Positions 15,628 through 24,292 of a stretch of 64,000 nt of DNA are shown here, piece by piece. The DNA is from Kribbella sp. CA-293567 (lineage in GTDB: Bacteria > Actinomycetota > Actinomycetes > Propionibacteriales > Kribbellaceae): positions 2,418,001-2,482,000 of the forward strand of contig NZ_CP114065.1 of the NCBI RefSeq assembly GCF_027627575.1. The letters run 5' to 3'. The translations under genes were made by a program, and so were the position numbers. Positions within the stretch are counted from its first letter, which is position 1. The number at the start of each line of letters is the position of its first letter. The notes under the pieces were generated by a model, which ran no database searches, was not told where the DNA came from, and worked only from the letters and a program-made list of their open reading frames with translations.

Positions 15628-16506
15628 ATGAAGAGAACGCTGGCAGCGGTTGTTGCTCTCGGCACCATGTTCGCCGCGGGCCTGACCGCCGTACCGGCCG
15701 CGTCGGCGACCGGGGGAAGTGCGGCGCCCGACCTCTATCTGCTCGAGAGCAGCGGATCCCTGAGCGTCCGGGACTCGGCGCGGCCGTTGTTCGCCGAGCA
15801 CCGGGTCAAGGTCCGTGGCCTCAAGGCGCACGACCGGCTCGTTGGTATCGACGTCCGGCCGGCGACCGGTCAGCTGTACGCGATCGGCAAGTCCGGCCAG
15901 CTGTACACGCTGGACGTCAGGTCCGGACGCGCGACCGCTGTCGGTACGGCGGCCGCAGGTGCTGTCGGCGCCACCGTCGGATTCGACTTCAACCCGACCG
16001 TCGACCGCATCCGGCTCGTTCAGAGCAGCGGCCGCAACCTGCGGCTGCACCCCGACACCGGCGCGGTCGCGGGGGTCGACGGCACGCTCGCCTACGCGGC
16101 CGGCGGTTCGGCGCCGAAGGTCGCGGCGGCCGGCTACACCGACAGCTTCGCCGGTGCGACGACGACCGGACTGTACGGTCTCGACGCCCGCCGCGACACT
16201 CTCGTCACCCAAGGCACCCTGCCGGGCACCACCCCGGCGGTCTCGCCGAACACCGGCCAACTCTTCACCGTCGGCCGCCTCGGCGCCGACATCTCGGCCG
16301 TGAACGGGTTCGACATCAGCGGCAAGGCCCGCCAGGCCGGGTCCTTCAACCCGCGCGACTACACCGCGATCGCTGCCGTACAAGGCGATCACGGCTTGTT
16401 CCGGGGCTCGAAGCTGGTGCGGGTCGACCTGCGCACCGGCCGTACCACGCCGTTGCTGGCGCTCGGACTGGGCGAGGTCATCGGCCTCGCGTACGCCGCT
16501 CGCTGA
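15628..16506 (+). CDS. secreted DUF4394 protein of the SigK module
   Basis: A 292-residue exported protein. A Sec signal, MKRTLAAVVALGTMFAAGLTA, is cut near ASATG. The rest is a repetitive beta structure with DUF4394 phrases: RLVGIDVRPATGQLYAIGKSG, TVGFDFNPTVDRIRLV, NLRLHPDTGAV and AAAGYTDSF. It is predicted to be a small beta-propeller, and its function is unknown. It has a SigK-like promoter about 150 bases upstream and a perfect 14-bp hairpin after its stop, then sigK. This places it in the SigK regulon. Confidence 0.85.
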   Translation: MKRTLAAVVALGTMFAAGLTAVPAASATGGSAAPDLYLLESSGSLSVRDSARPLFAEHRVKVRGLKAHDRLVGIDVRPATGQLYAIGKSGQLYTLDVRSGRATAVGTAAAGAVGATVGFDFNPTVDRIRLVQSSGRNLRLHPDTGAVAGVDGTLAYAAGGSAPKVAAAGYTDSFAGATTTGLYGLDARRDTLVTQGTLPGTTPAVSPNTGQLFTVGRLGADISAVNGFDISGKARQAGSFNPRDYTAIAAVQGDHGLFRGSKLVRVDLRTGRTTPLLALGLGEVIGLAYAAR

Positions 16507-16510
16507 CCTA

Positions 16511-16540
16511 CGGGCCGCCGGGTCCCGACCCGGCGGCCCG
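16511..16540 (+). terminator. perfect 14-bp hairpin before sigK
   Basis: 14 bases (16511-16524) pair exactly with 16527-16540, with a two-base centre. It follows the DUF4394 stop and precedes sigK by 23 bases, so it may terminate or attenuate read-through into sigK. Confidence 0.6.
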
Positions 16541-16562
16541 CCCGCGCGAGAGGACCACCAAA

Positions 16563-17120
16563 GTGCCCACATCCCGCCAGCGGCGGAGATCGACGACGGA
16601 GTACGACCTCAGTCGCGATGACGGCCTCCGCGCCGCCTATGCCGAGCACGGCGCGGAGCTCTATCGCTTCGCGTTGCGGCAACTCGACGACGAGGGCGCG
16701 GCGACGGACGTCGTCCAGGAGACCTTCGTCCGTGCTTGGCGAGCAGCCGACCGGTTCGATCCGTCCCTGGCGAGTCTGCGGGTCTGGTTGTTCGCCATCG
16801 CGCGCAACCTGGTGGTCGACGAGTCACGCCGCCGGGCCGCCAGGCCGGTCACGCCGCAGCCGCATGAGCTGCTGACCGAGCTGGGTCCGGCGACCGACAG
16901 TGCCGACGATCGGGCGGTGATGAGCTGGCTGGTCGAGGAAGCGCTGAGCCGGATCCGCCCGGAGGCACGCTCGGCGCTGGTGGAGACCTATCTGCGCGGA
17001 CGCCCGTACGACGAGGTCGCCGCCGAGCAGGGAGTCCCGGTCGGCACCTTGCGGAGCAGGGTTTTCTACGGGCTCAAGGCGCTGCGACTGGCGATGGACG
17101 AGATGGGAGTGGAGCTGTGA
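16563..17120 (+). CDS. sigK: ECF sigma factor SigK
   Basis: A 185-residue extracytoplasmic-function sigma factor. Region 2: AELYRFALRQLDDEGAATDVVQETFVRAWRAADRFD and LRVWLFAIARNLVVDESRR. Region 4: LSRIRPEARSALVETYLRG, YDEVAAEQGVPVGTLRSRVFYGLKALR. It directs RNA polymerase to SigK promoters and is held inactive by the anti-sigma factor encoded next. Identification as SigK rests on the neighbouring RskA-type gene, the fasciclin gene and the CCATCC/CCGAA promoter pair. GTG start at 16563; the stop overlaps the rskA start. Confidence 0.85.
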   Translation: MPTSRQRRRSTTEYDLSRDDGLRAAYAEHGAELYRFALRQLDDEGAATDVVQETFVRAWRAADRFDPSLASLRVWLFAIARNLVVDESRRRAARPVTPQPHELLTELGPATDSADDRAVMSWLVEEALSRIRPEARSALVETYLRGRPYDEVAAEQGVPVGTLRSRVFYGLKALRLAMDEMGVEL

Positions 17121-17776
17121 ACATCGACGAGCATCGCCGGCTACGAGAACTGCTGGGTGCCTTCGCCCTGGACCAGTTGAGTACCGCGGAGCGAACCGCC
17201 GTCCAGGCCCATCTCGACGGCTGCGCGGCCTGCCGTGCGGAACTCGCTGCGATCGCCCCGCTGGCCGGGCCCCTCGGCCTGATCGACCCGGCACGGCTGG
17301 ACCAGGCGCCGGCCGGTCCGCCCGACTGGCTGGAGACCTCGATCCTCACCGCGATCAGGGCCGAACCCCGCCGCATCCGTTCGCGAGGACGATGGCTGCT
17401 GTCGGCCGCGGCTGCCGTGGTGATCGGTGGAGCGGGTGCCGCTGCCGGGTACGCCGTCGCTCCCGACCCACCCAAGATTCCGTTGGAGCCGGTCCAGGTG
17501 ACCGCGATCGCCGCCGGGGTGCGGTCCACCGCGGCGGTGGTTCCGCACACCTGGGGGATGGAGATCAAGCTGGCCGGCACCGGCTTCGAGGCCGGCAAGC
17601 GGTACCACGTGGTGGTGCTCGACGAGGCCGGCCGGATCGCGCCGGCCGGCGAGTTCATCGGGACCGGCGCGAAGTCGATGTCCTGCAACCTCAACTCCTC
17701 CGTACTGCGCCCTGACGCGGCGGCGTTCGAGGTGCTCGACGAGACCGATCAGGTGGTGCTCCGAGGACAGGTCTGA
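17117..17776 (+). CDS. rskA: anti-sigma-K factor RskA
   Basis: A 219-residue single-pass membrane anti-sigma factor. The N-terminal zinc anti-sigma motif is H32-x3-C36-x2-C39 in AHLDGCAACRAE. One transmembrane helix follows at about 93-114 (WLLSAAAAVVIGGAGAAAGYAV), then an extracytoplasmic RskA C-terminal domain (HTWGMEIKLAGTGFEAGKRY ... GAKSMSCNLNSSVLRPD). It binds SigK at the membrane until proteolysis releases it. The GTG start overlaps the sigK stop in GTGA, so the two are made in a fixed ratio. Confidence 0.92.
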   Translation: MNIDEHRRLRELLGAFALDQLSTAERTAVQAHLDGCAACRAELAAIAPLAGPLGLIDPARLDQAPAGPPDWLETSILTAIRAEPRRIRSRGRWLLSAAAAVVIGGAGAAAGYAVAPDPPKIPLEPVQVTAIAAGVRSTAAVVPHTWGMEIKLAGTGFEAGKRYHVVVLDEAGRIAPAGEFIGTGAKSMSCNLNSSVLRPDAAAFEVLDETDQVVLRGQV

Positions 17777-17794
17777 AATTTCTCCGATCTCGAC

Positions 17795-17821
17795 CCATCC
17801 GGTCCGGTGGCGGTGCCGAAG
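17795..17821 (+). promoter_or_regulatory. SigK-like promoter upstream of the fasciclin lipoprotein
   Basis: CCATCC at 17795-17800, a 15-base spacer, and CCGAAG at 17816-17821, about 55 bases before the ATG at 17876. It matches the upstream copy at 15449 in both hexamers (one base apart) and in spacing. Confidence 0.7.
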
Positions 17822-17875
17822 TAGAGATGTCAGGTCGTCCTGGCCAAGCCCCGAACATCGAAAGAGAGATTCGTC

Positions 17876-18550
17876 ATGTCGCAGACCATCAAGCGTGTCG
17901 TTCTGGCCGCTTCCGCCGTTTCGTTGCTGTTCGCAACCGCTGCCTGTGGTGGCGGCGACGACAGCTCCAGCAGCAGCTCTCCCTCGGCCAGCACTTCCAC
18001 CTCGACCTCGGCCCCGGCCGAGACGCCGTCGGCGTCGGCCTCGATGGACAACGCCGCCGGTCTGGTCGGCCCGGGCTGCGCCGACTACGCCAAGGCCAAC
18101 CCGACCGGCGCCGGCTCGGTCGACGGCATGGCCGCCGCCCCGGTCGCCACCGCCGCGTCGGGTAACCCGCTGCTCAAGACCCTGGTCGCCGCGGTCTCGG
18201 GCAAGCTGAACCCGAAGGTCGACCTGGTCTCGACCCTGAACGGTGGCGAGTTCACCGTGTTCGCCCCGATCGACTCGGCGTTCGCGAAGATCCCGGCCGC
18301 GACGATCAACACCTTGAAGACCGACTCGGCGCTGCTGTCGTCGATCCTGACCTACCACGTCGTCCCCGGCCAGCTCGACCCGGCCGCGGTCGTTGGTAAG
18401 CAGACCACCGTGCAGAAGGGCGCCGTCACCGTCACCGGTTCCGGTGACACCTTGATGGTCAACAACGCCAAGGTCGTCTGTGGTGGCGTGAAGACCGCCA
18501 ACGCGACGGTTTACCTGATCGACACCGTGCTGATGCCGCCGGCGGCCTGA
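17876..18550 (+). CDS. fasciclin-domain lipoprotein (MPT83/MPT70-like)
   Basis: A 224-residue exported lipoprotein. Signal peptide with lipobox ATAAC gives lipidated C24, then a Ser/Thr/Ala-rich linker to about residue 60, then one fasciclin domain: [68 protein letters not shown]. In mycobacteria, MPT83 and MPT70 are this type and are the main SigK targets. A SigK-like promoter and the sigK-rskA pair lie directly upstream. Likely adhesion or surface role, unproven here. Confidence 0.92.
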   Translation: MSQTIKRVVLAASAVSLLFATAACGGGDDSSSSSSPSASTSTSTSAPAETPSASASMDNAAGLVGPGCADYAKANPTGAGSVDGMAAAPVATAASGNPLLKTLVAAVSGKLNPKVDLVSTLNGGEFTVFAPIDSAFAKIPAATINTLKTDSALLSSILTYHVVPGQLDPAAVVGKQTTVQKGAVTVTGSGDTLMVNNAKVVCGGVKTANATVYLIDTVLMPPAA

Positions 18551-18560
18551 CGATCCCGTC

Positions 18561-18579
18561 GACCCGGCATCACCGGGTC
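18561..18579 (+). terminator. first hairpin after the fasciclin gene
   Basis: GACCCGG-catca-CCGGGTC, a perfect 7-bp stem with a 5-base loop (8 bp counting the outer C-G) eleven bases after the stop. Confidence 0.5.
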
Positions 18580-18630
18580 GGAGTCACCAGGCCAGGACAC
18601 CAGATCACGGTGACACCGACCCAGCAGTAG

Positions 18631-18665
18631 CGGTGGTGTCTTCCTGCTCCAGGAAGGCACCACCG
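18631..18665 (+). terminator. second, strong hairpin after the fasciclin gene
   Basis: A 15-bp stem (18631-18645 with 18651-18665, one G-T pair) and a 5-base loop. It is the main terminator candidate of the SigK module, which is followed by over 250 bases without a gene. Confidence 0.65.
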
Positions 18666-18781
18666 TTCTGTGCCCGGGGGAGCGAAAGTTGCTCCCGGCA
18701 TCGCCGGTGGTCAGGTCCTGGTCAGGCACGAGGGATCACGCGGTCCGTCGAAAAGTAGCGAGCTATTGGTACCAGCAGGGA

Positions 18782-18799
18782 AGTAAGGTGAGACTTACT
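18782..18799. promoter_or_regulatory. operator-like palindrome upstream of the ferritin-like gene
   Basis: AGTAAG-N6-CTTACT, a perfect 6-bp inverted repeat, lies 118 bases before the ATG at 18917, in the otherwise gene-free 18551-18916 stretch. It partly resembles an IdeR/DtxR iron box but with several mismatches. Confidence 0.35.
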
Positions 18800-18916
18800 C
18801 ATGGTCGGACCGACCGGATCCGAGTTGCTGCCTGGGGGTGGGGTGGAGATCGTCGTCAGGAGAAGTCGCGGGCACGATGGCCAGGAGTTGCTCACGCCGA
18901 CCGCGCGGGGCCGGTC

Positions 18917-19849
18917 ATGACCCCGGAACGTACTCCGGCCGCGCGGCGTAGCCGGCGTGGACGGCGGCGGCCGTTCTCGGTCGAGCGCCGGCTGACCGAG
19001 CACGTCGACAAGCTGGCCGAGGAGCATCCGCCGATCCCGGTGGACAGCGCCGACTACTCGATGGTCAGGCCGCGGCTGCTCGCCGAGCAGTTCGGCCCGG
19101 TGGTCACCTACATGTCGCGGGTCGAGCTGGAGGTCGAGCGGAACGTGCTCGAGCTCAACCTGCTGTTACCCGATCCGCCTGCCGTGGACAAGCACTTCTA
19201 CGCCGACGTGTGGCTCCCGCAGGAGACCCATCACGGCCTGTTGCTGGACCGCCTGCAGTCACTGGCCGGTCTGCCGCAGGCGACGCCGGACCTTACCCAT
19301 GTCTCCTTCGACTTCCGGCTGCTCGGCCAGCTCGGGCGCTGGAACGCGATCCAGGACGTCAGCCGGATGCTCTACTACCTGACCGGTGTCGCCACCGAGC
19401 AGTCGGCGATCCTCGCGTACAACAAACTCCACCACGGTCTGCTGGAGCTGGGCGAGAAGGCGGTGGCCTCGACCATCATCGCGCCGATCCGCCGCCAGGA
19501 GCCCGGCCACTTCGCCTACTACAAGATCGCCGCCCAGGGGCTGTGGTCCGAGATCGCGCCCTGGCAGAAGTGGCTGGTCCGGACCCTGCGCCGCTACACC
19601 TTCGAGCCGGTCGGCGCGTACACGAAGAAGCAGTGGGCGCAGTTCGGTGACGTCATGCACCACCTCGGTATCACCACCGGTGGCGAGGAGGAGCTGCTCC
19701 GGTACGCCCAGCAGATCGGCCGCTTCGAGCTCGAGCTGATGTGGGCCCACCGGCAGGGGCTGCGCGTCCCGACGTACGTGCTGGACTCGCTGAGGTCCGC
19801 CGCCCGCCTGGCCGCCGCGGCCGCCGGCCCCGAGATGCGCCGAGCCTGA
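18917..19849 (+). CDS. ferritin-like diiron protein, acyl-ACP-desaturase-like
   Basis: A 310-residue, mainly helical protein. Candidate diiron ligands are spread as in soluble acyl-ACP desaturases and ferritin-like oxidases: E in SRVELEVERN, E-x2-H in LPQETHHG, E in TEQSAILAYNKLHH, and E-x2-H in RRQEPGHFAYYK. The basic N-terminus ([11 protein letters not shown]) may be disordered. Similar actinobacterial proteins are often mislabelled LepA-like GTP-binding; no P-loop is present. No ferredoxin or reductase gene is nearby, so substrate and electron source are unknown. Confidence 0.75.
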   Translation: MTPERTPAARRSRRGRRRPFSVERRLTEHVDKLAEEHPPIPVDSADYSMVRPRLLAEQFGPVVTYMSRVELEVERNVLELNLLLPDPPAVDKHFYADVWLPQETHHGLLLDRLQSLAGLPQATPDLTHVSFDFRLLGQLGRWNAIQDVSRMLYYLTGVATEQSAILAYNKLHHGLLELGEKAVASTIIAPIRRQEPGHFAYYKIAAQGLWSEIAPWQKWLVRTLRRYTFEPVGAYTKKQWAQFGDVMHHLGITTGGEEELLRYAQQIGRFELELMWAHRQGLRVPTYVLDSLRSAARLAAAAAGPEMRRA

Positions 19850-19897
19850 CCGCACACCCTCCGCCCGCAGCACGGCAGGGGGGTACCCACCCGGCAA

Positions 19898-19918
19898 CAT
19901 GAGGGACTACCCCTCATG
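19898..19918 (+). terminator. hairpin after the ferritin-like gene
   Basis: CATGAGGG-actac-CCCTCATG, a perfect 8-bp stem with a 5-base loop, 49 bases after the stop. Operator for the next gene is the alternative. Confidence 0.4.
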
Positions 19919-19994
19919 CGCTGCCGCCTCCGGTCGGACAGGCTCTTACCAGAAGCCGAGCCGCGATCAGCGGCCACTACTGGAGGTAGATCTC

Positions 19995-20885
19995 ATGTTC
20001 CGCAGGACCAGCCTGGCCGTGGCCGTCGCCACGGTCGCCGCCGCTGCCACTGTCGCCGTACCGGGGACCGCGAACGCCGGCCTGGGCGTTCCGACGCCGT
20101 GCGTCGAGAAGCACGACCTCGCGGGCATCGCCTTCGACGTGAAGCTGTGTGGGGTCAGCGACGTCGACCAGGACCGGATGGGCCTCGAAGGTCTGGGCCT
20201 GTACTACTGCGGACCGGCTTCGCTGCTCAACGTCATGTACTACTTCAACCGTCACGACGGCGCCCCGCTGGGCTACGGATCCGACAAGGTCAAGGACCTC
20301 GATCCGCTGGATCCTGCCGACTTCGCGAAGACGACCAGCTTCCTGTGGCGGATCGGGTTCGACGCGCAGTACAAGGCGCCCGGTACGAACGCGAAGAACC
20401 TGCGCGCTGCCTTCGACGTGGCCGCGGCTCAGGCCGTCGAATCGAACTGGGCGGTGGAGAGCGGCTACACCGACTCGAAGAACTCCCCTGACTTCGCCGG
20501 CGAGCTGGCCACCCGGCTGTCGGACGGGCCGGTGCAGCTGATCTTCGGTTTCTACCAGCCCAAGTCCAGCGGAGTGCAGCGTGACAGCGGCCACATCGTG
20601 ACCGTCACGGGGGCGAAGGGCGCGTTCGGCGGCAACGAGCTGGTCATCACCTACGCCGACCCGTCGCTGGCCGGTGACAACACCAGTCCCGACAAGTTCA
20701 AGACCCAGTCGCAGTACCGGTCGGAAACGGCGACGCTGAAGAAGACCCTGATCAAGGAATACGTCCCGGCCGACAAGTCCTGGCGCTCGGTCTACCGCTG
20801 GAAGCTCAGCGGCGTCGACTACAACACCACGCTGACCCCGATGGTGGAGTCCTTCAACTGGTTCGACCTGAACCAGAAGGGCTAG
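19995..20885 (+). CDS. secreted C39-like cysteine peptidase family protein
   Basis: A 296-residue exported protein. Signal peptide MFRRTSLAVAVATVAAAATV, cleaved near ANAG. A papain-like catalytic set is visible: C72 in LYYCGPASLLNVM, H200 in RDSGHIVTVTG, and an aspartate in ITYADPSLAG. The CGPAS context is that of the C39-like/BtrH-type peptidases. Substrate unknown. TGGAGGT eight bases before ATG 19995 fixes the start. It is followed by a secreted subtilase, suggesting a small secretion cluster. Confidence 0.75.
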   Translation: MFRRTSLAVAVATVAAAATVAVPGTANAGLGVPTPCVEKHDLAGIAFDVKLCGVSDVDQDRMGLEGLGLYYCGPASLLNVMYYFNRHDGAPLGYGSDKVKDLDPLDPADFAKTTSFLWRIGFDAQYKAPGTNAKNLRAAFDVAAAQAVESNWAVESGYTDSKNSPDFAGELATRLSDGPVQLIFGFYQPKSSGVQRDSGHIVTVTGAKGAFGGNELVITYADPSLAGDNTSPDKFKTQSQYRSETATLKKTLIKEYVPADKSWRSVYRWKLSGVDYNTTLTPMVESFNWFDLNQKG

Positions 20886-20894
20886 CAGAGGCAC

Positions 20895-20907
20895 TAGGTA
20901 GTACCTA
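20895..20907. promoter_or_regulatory. operator-like palindrome upstream of the subtilase
   Basis: TAGGT-AGT-ACCTA, a 5-bp inverted repeat with a 3-base centre, ten bases after the C39-like stop and about 75 bases before the subtilase ATG. The spacing is too short for an IdeR iron box. Confidence 0.3.
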
Positions 20908-20982
20908 CTTAATGCGGCTCCGGATTGTTTCCGCCCGGGGCTGCACCGACAGTGATGGCCCGCCCACACTTCGGAGGTAGCG

Positions 20983-22857
20983 ATGCGTAAGAGAACGTTC
21001 CTGGGGGTCCTGGCCGCGTCCGCGCTGCTGCTGGCCGGGCAGGGTCCGGCCGCGGCAGCACCGGTCGGCCGGATCCTCAACGAGGGAGCGCCGGACACCA
21101 TCCCCGGTCGCTACATCGTCGGCCTGTACGGCGGAACGTCGCTGACCGCCTCGGCCGAGTCGCTGGTGGCCGGTGAGGCCCGCACCCTCACCGGCCGGTA
21201 CGGCGGCAAGATCGGCTACGTGTACTCCGCGAGCCTGCGCGGCTTCTCGGCGGCCATGTCCGAGCAGCAGGCCAAGCGCCTGGCCGCCGACCCGAAGGTC
21301 GAGTTCGTCCAGCAGTCCTTGTGGGTGCGCAGGGCAACAGTGCCGACCGCCAACATCTACGGGGCCTCCCGCCCGGCCGCCAACATCTACGGCGCGGTCC
21401 GTGGCGCCACCCGGCAACTGCCGGCCGGCGAGCAGCCGAACCCGCCGTCCTGGGGACTCGACCGGATCGACGGCGTGAAGGACCGCACCTACAAGTACCC
21501 GAACACCGGCACCGGCGTGACGGTCTACAACACCGACTCCGAGCTCAACACCGACCACGCCGCCTTCGAGGGCCGGGCCCGGTCCGGCTACGACTTCGTC
21601 GACGAGGACGCCGAGGTCAACGAGTGCAAGAACCAGTTCGACCAGGGCCACGGCACCCACACCGCCGGGACGTCGAGCAGCGAGGCGTACGGCGTCGCCA
21701 AGGACGTCACCGTGGTCGGCGTCAAGGTGCTCGGCTGTGACGGCAACGCGCCTGACGCCGACTCGATCCAGGGCGTCGAGTGGGTCACCAGGAACGCCGT
21801 CAAACCCGCCGTCGCCAACGCGAGCTGGACCTCCGGCGGCGCCTACGCCGACCCCGAGGGCGTCAACCGGGCGGTCAAGGCCTCGATCGCGTCGGGGATC
21901 ACCTGGGTGGTTGCTGCCGGCAACGACAACGGTGGCAACGCCTGTACGCCGAGCCCGGCCAAGGTGCCCGAGGCGATCACGGTCGCGTCCACCGACGAGA
22001 ACGACAACCGGTCCAGCTTCTCCAACCTGGGCAGTTGCGTCGACCTGTTCGCGCCCGGTGGCAACATCACCTCGGCCAGCAACTCCAGCAACACCGGCTC
22101 CAAGGGCATGTCCGGTACGTCGATGGCGGCACCGCACGTCACCGGCGCGTCGGCGCTGTACCTCGCGGCGAACCCGTCCGCGACCCCGCAGCAGGTCCGT
22201 GACGGACTCGTCTCGCAGGCCCTGAGCGGTGTGGTGAAGAACCCCGGGACCGGTTCACCGAACAAGCTGCTCGACGTCAGCAAGATCGGTGGCTCCGGCC
22301 CGCCGCCGGCCGGCGTACCGGTCGCGGCGTTCACCTCGAACTGCACGGACTCGACGCTGGAGTGCTCGTTCGACGGGTCGGGTTCCAAGGACGAGGGCGG
22401 TTCGATCGCGACGTACCGGTGGGACTTCGGCGACGGCACCACCGGCGACGGGGTGAAGCCGGCCGCGCACAAGTACGCCAAGGCCGGGAGCTACAGCGTC
22501 AAGCTGACGGTCACCGACAACGAGGGCAAGACCGACGACGAGGTCAGGGCCGTGCAGGTCGGACAGAGCGCCGGCAGCCCGCCGGTGGCCGCCTTCTCGG
22601 TCAGTTGCTTCTACCAGAAGTGCGACTTCGACGCGGCGACCTCCCGTGACCCGGACAACGACATCGCCGGCTACGCATGGAAGTTCGGCGACAACCAGAC
22701 CGGAACCGGGGCGAAGCTCTCGCACAACTACCCGGCCGCGCAGGCGACCTACACGGCCCAGTTGACCGTCACGGACCGGGCCGGCAACTCGGCTGCCGTG
22801 ACCAGGAAGATCCAGTGCTACAGCGTGGGTGCCCAGGCGCTCTGCTTCGCCTCCTGA
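20983..22857 (+). CDS. secreted S8 subtilase with two PKD domains
   Basis: A 624-residue exported serine protease. Signal peptide to about AAAAP (27), I9-type propeptide (GRYIVGLYGGTSL ... VQQSLWV), then the catalytic domain with D185 (in NTDSEL), H223 (GHGTHTAGT), the oxyanion Asn in AAGNDNGG and S380 (SGTSMAAPH). The residue after D185 is followed by E instead of the usual Gly of DTG. Two PKD domains follow (about 445-525 and 535-610), each with a WxFGD core. Two near copies of ANIYGA sit between the propeptide and catalytic domain. A 13-bp terminator hairpin follows. Confidence 0.94.
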   Translation: MRKRTFLGVLAASALLLAGQGPAAAAPVGRILNEGAPDTIPGRYIVGLYGGTSLTASAESLVAGEARTLTGRYGGKIGYVYSASLRGFSAAMSEQQAKRLAADPKVEFVQQSLWVRRATVPTANIYGASRPAANIYGAVRGATRQLPAGEQPNPPSWGLDRIDGVKDRTYKYPNTGTGVTVYNTDSELNTDHAAFEGRARSGYDFVDEDAEVNECKNQFDQGHGTHTAGTSSSEAYGVAKDVTVVGVKVLGCDGNAPDADSIQGVEWVTRNAVKPAVANASWTSGGAYADPEGVNRAVKASIASGITWVVAAGNDNGGNACTPSPAKVPEAITVASTDENDNRSSFSNLGSCVDLFAPGGNITSASNSSNTGSKGMSGTSMAAPHVTGASALYLAANPSATPQQVRDGLVSQALSGVVKNPGTGSPNKLLDVSKIGGSGPPPAGVPVAAFTSNCTDSTLECSFDGSGSKDEGGSIATYRWDFGDGTTGDGVKPAAHKYAKAGSYSVKLTVTDNEGKTDDEVRAVQVGQSAGSPPVAAFSVSCFYQKCDFDAATSRDPDNDIAGYAWKFGDNQTGTGAKLSHNYPAAQATYTAQLTVTDRAGNSAAVTRKIQCYSVGAQALCFAS

Positions 22858-22862
22858 CACAG

Positions 22863-22899
22863 CTTCGCCCCGGGAGCGCCAGAGCTTCCCGGGGCGAAG
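22863..22899 (+). terminator. terminator hairpin after subtilase
   Basis: Perfect 13-bp stem (22863-22875 with 22887-22899) and an 11-base loop in the convergent gap between the subtilase and the AI-2E gene; it can serve both strands. Confidence 0.65.
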
Positions 22900-22915
22900 T
22901 GCGCGTTCTTCGGTA

Positions 22916-24292
22916 CTACGACTCGTCGGCCTTGCGGACCCACACCTCGCGGATGATCAGCAGGATCGCCGCCGCCGTCGGGATGGCCAGCAGCGCGCCG
23001 ACCACACCGAGCAGCGCGCCACCGAGCAGGGCCGCGATCACCGTGACGGCGCCGGGGATGTCGACCGCGCGGCGCATGATCCGCGGCGCGACGACGTAGT
23101 TCTCGACCTGCTGGTAGACGATTCCGTAGGCCAGGCAGGCGATGCCGACCCAGAGCCCGGCGGTGAAACCGATCAGCGCGACCAGCACGACGCCGATCAG
23201 CCCACCGACCATCGGGATGAACGCGGTGAACATCACCACGATCGCCAGCGCCACGGCGTACTGCCCGAGGCCGACGATCTCCAGGAAGATGAACATGAAG
23301 ATGCCGGCACACGCCGCCACCAGGAACTGGCCGCTGACGTAGCCGCCGACCCGGTTGAGCACCTCGTCGCCAAGGATCGAGACCCGGTTGCGCCGGCTGG
23401 CCGGCACCAGGCTGTACGCCGCGCGCTTCACCGACGGCAGCGAGGCCAGGAAGTACAGCGTCAGGATCAGGATCGTGAACGCCGAGAACAGCGCGTTCGC
23501 GACCACCTTGCCGACCCCGAGAACGCCGCCGAAGGCCTTCTGCGCCAGCGACGGATCCTGGACGTAGTCCTTCGCCTTCTTGATGAAGTCGTACCGCTCG
23601 TTCAGTTCGTTCAGCGTCTTCGACTTGGTCAGCAGGTCCAGCCAGTCGGGCGCGTTCTTGATCAGCCCGTTGATCTGTTCGGACACCACCGGGACGATCG
23701 CCAGGCCGACCCCGGTCACCGCGAGGATCATCAGCAGGAAGACGACGCCGACCGCCAGCCCGCGCTTCAGCCCGCGGCGCATGAACCACTCGACCAGTGG
23801 GTTCAGGCCGACCGCGATGAACATCGACACGATCAGCAGGATCAGCACCGACCGGGCCTGGCCGAGCGCGTTCCACAGCCCCCAGGCGACCAGCACGCCG
23901 AGGGCCGCGAAGAAGCCGAAGACGAACGGGTTCGACCGCTGCAGCGGCGGGCCGGGGCGGCCCATGCCCTCCGACGGGTGCCGCTCGTCGATCAGCAGCT
24001 CGCTGACCGGGTTGGCCTCCGGGTCGGCCGCCGAGCGCGCCGCGTCGGCAGCCTGCCGAGCAGCGACCTCGGAAGTCTTCGCCGCCTTCTCGGCGAGCCC
24101 GGCCGCGCTCTCCGACTCGTCGGCCGAAGTCTCCGACTGGTCGGCCGAGGTCTCCGCGCTCTCCGCGGACTGCTCCGCGTCGTCGGCGGCCGCCTCGGCC
24201 TCGGCCGCTGCGGCCTTCGCCGCGCGCGCCGCTTCCTCGATCTCCGCTACCTTGCCCCGGTCGTTCTCATCCTGGTCGCCAGGAGGCGTCAC
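22916..24292 (-). CDS. AI-2E family membrane transporter with N-terminal coiled coil
   Basis: A 458-residue inner-membrane protein of the AI-2E/PerM family. The C-terminal about 350 residues carry seven or eight membrane segments with family phrases (LYFLASLPSVKRAAYSLVP, GGYVSGQFLVAACAG, PMVGGLIGVVLVALIGF, QQVENYVVAPRIM). The N-terminal 110 residues are an Ala/Glu-rich heptad region (AAKAAAAEAEAAADDAEQSAES) predicted to be a coiled coil, which is unusual for the family. The GTG start overlaps the TGA of the DivIVA-like gene. The substrate of this group is uncertain; it need not be autoinducer-2. Confidence 0.88.
   Translation of the reverse strand: MTPPGDQDENDRGKVAEIEEAARAAKAAAAEAEAAADDAEQSAESAETSADQSETSADESESAAGLAEKAAKTSEVAARQAADAARSAADPEANPVSELLIDERHPSEGMGRPGPPLQRSNPFVFGFFAALGVLVAWGLWNALGQARSVLILLIVSMFIAVGLNPLVEWFMRRGLKRGLAVGVVFLLMILAVTGVGLAIVPVVSEQINGLIKNAPDWLDLLTKSKTLNELNERYDFIKKAKDYVQDPSLAQKAFGGVLGVGKVVANALFSAFTILILTLYFLASLPSVKRAAYSLVPASRRNRVSILGDEVLNRVGGYVSGQFLVAACAGIFMFIFLEIVGLGQYAVALAIVVMFTAFIPMVGGLIGVVLVALIGFTAGLWVGIACLAYGIVYQQVENYVVAPRIMRRAVDIPGAVTVIAALLGGALLGVVGALLAIPTAAAILLIIREVWVRKADES

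Noticed and set aside
18782..18799. IdeR/DtxR iron box
   Set aside because: Only about 11 of 17 consensus positions match by eye; kept only as a generic palindrome.
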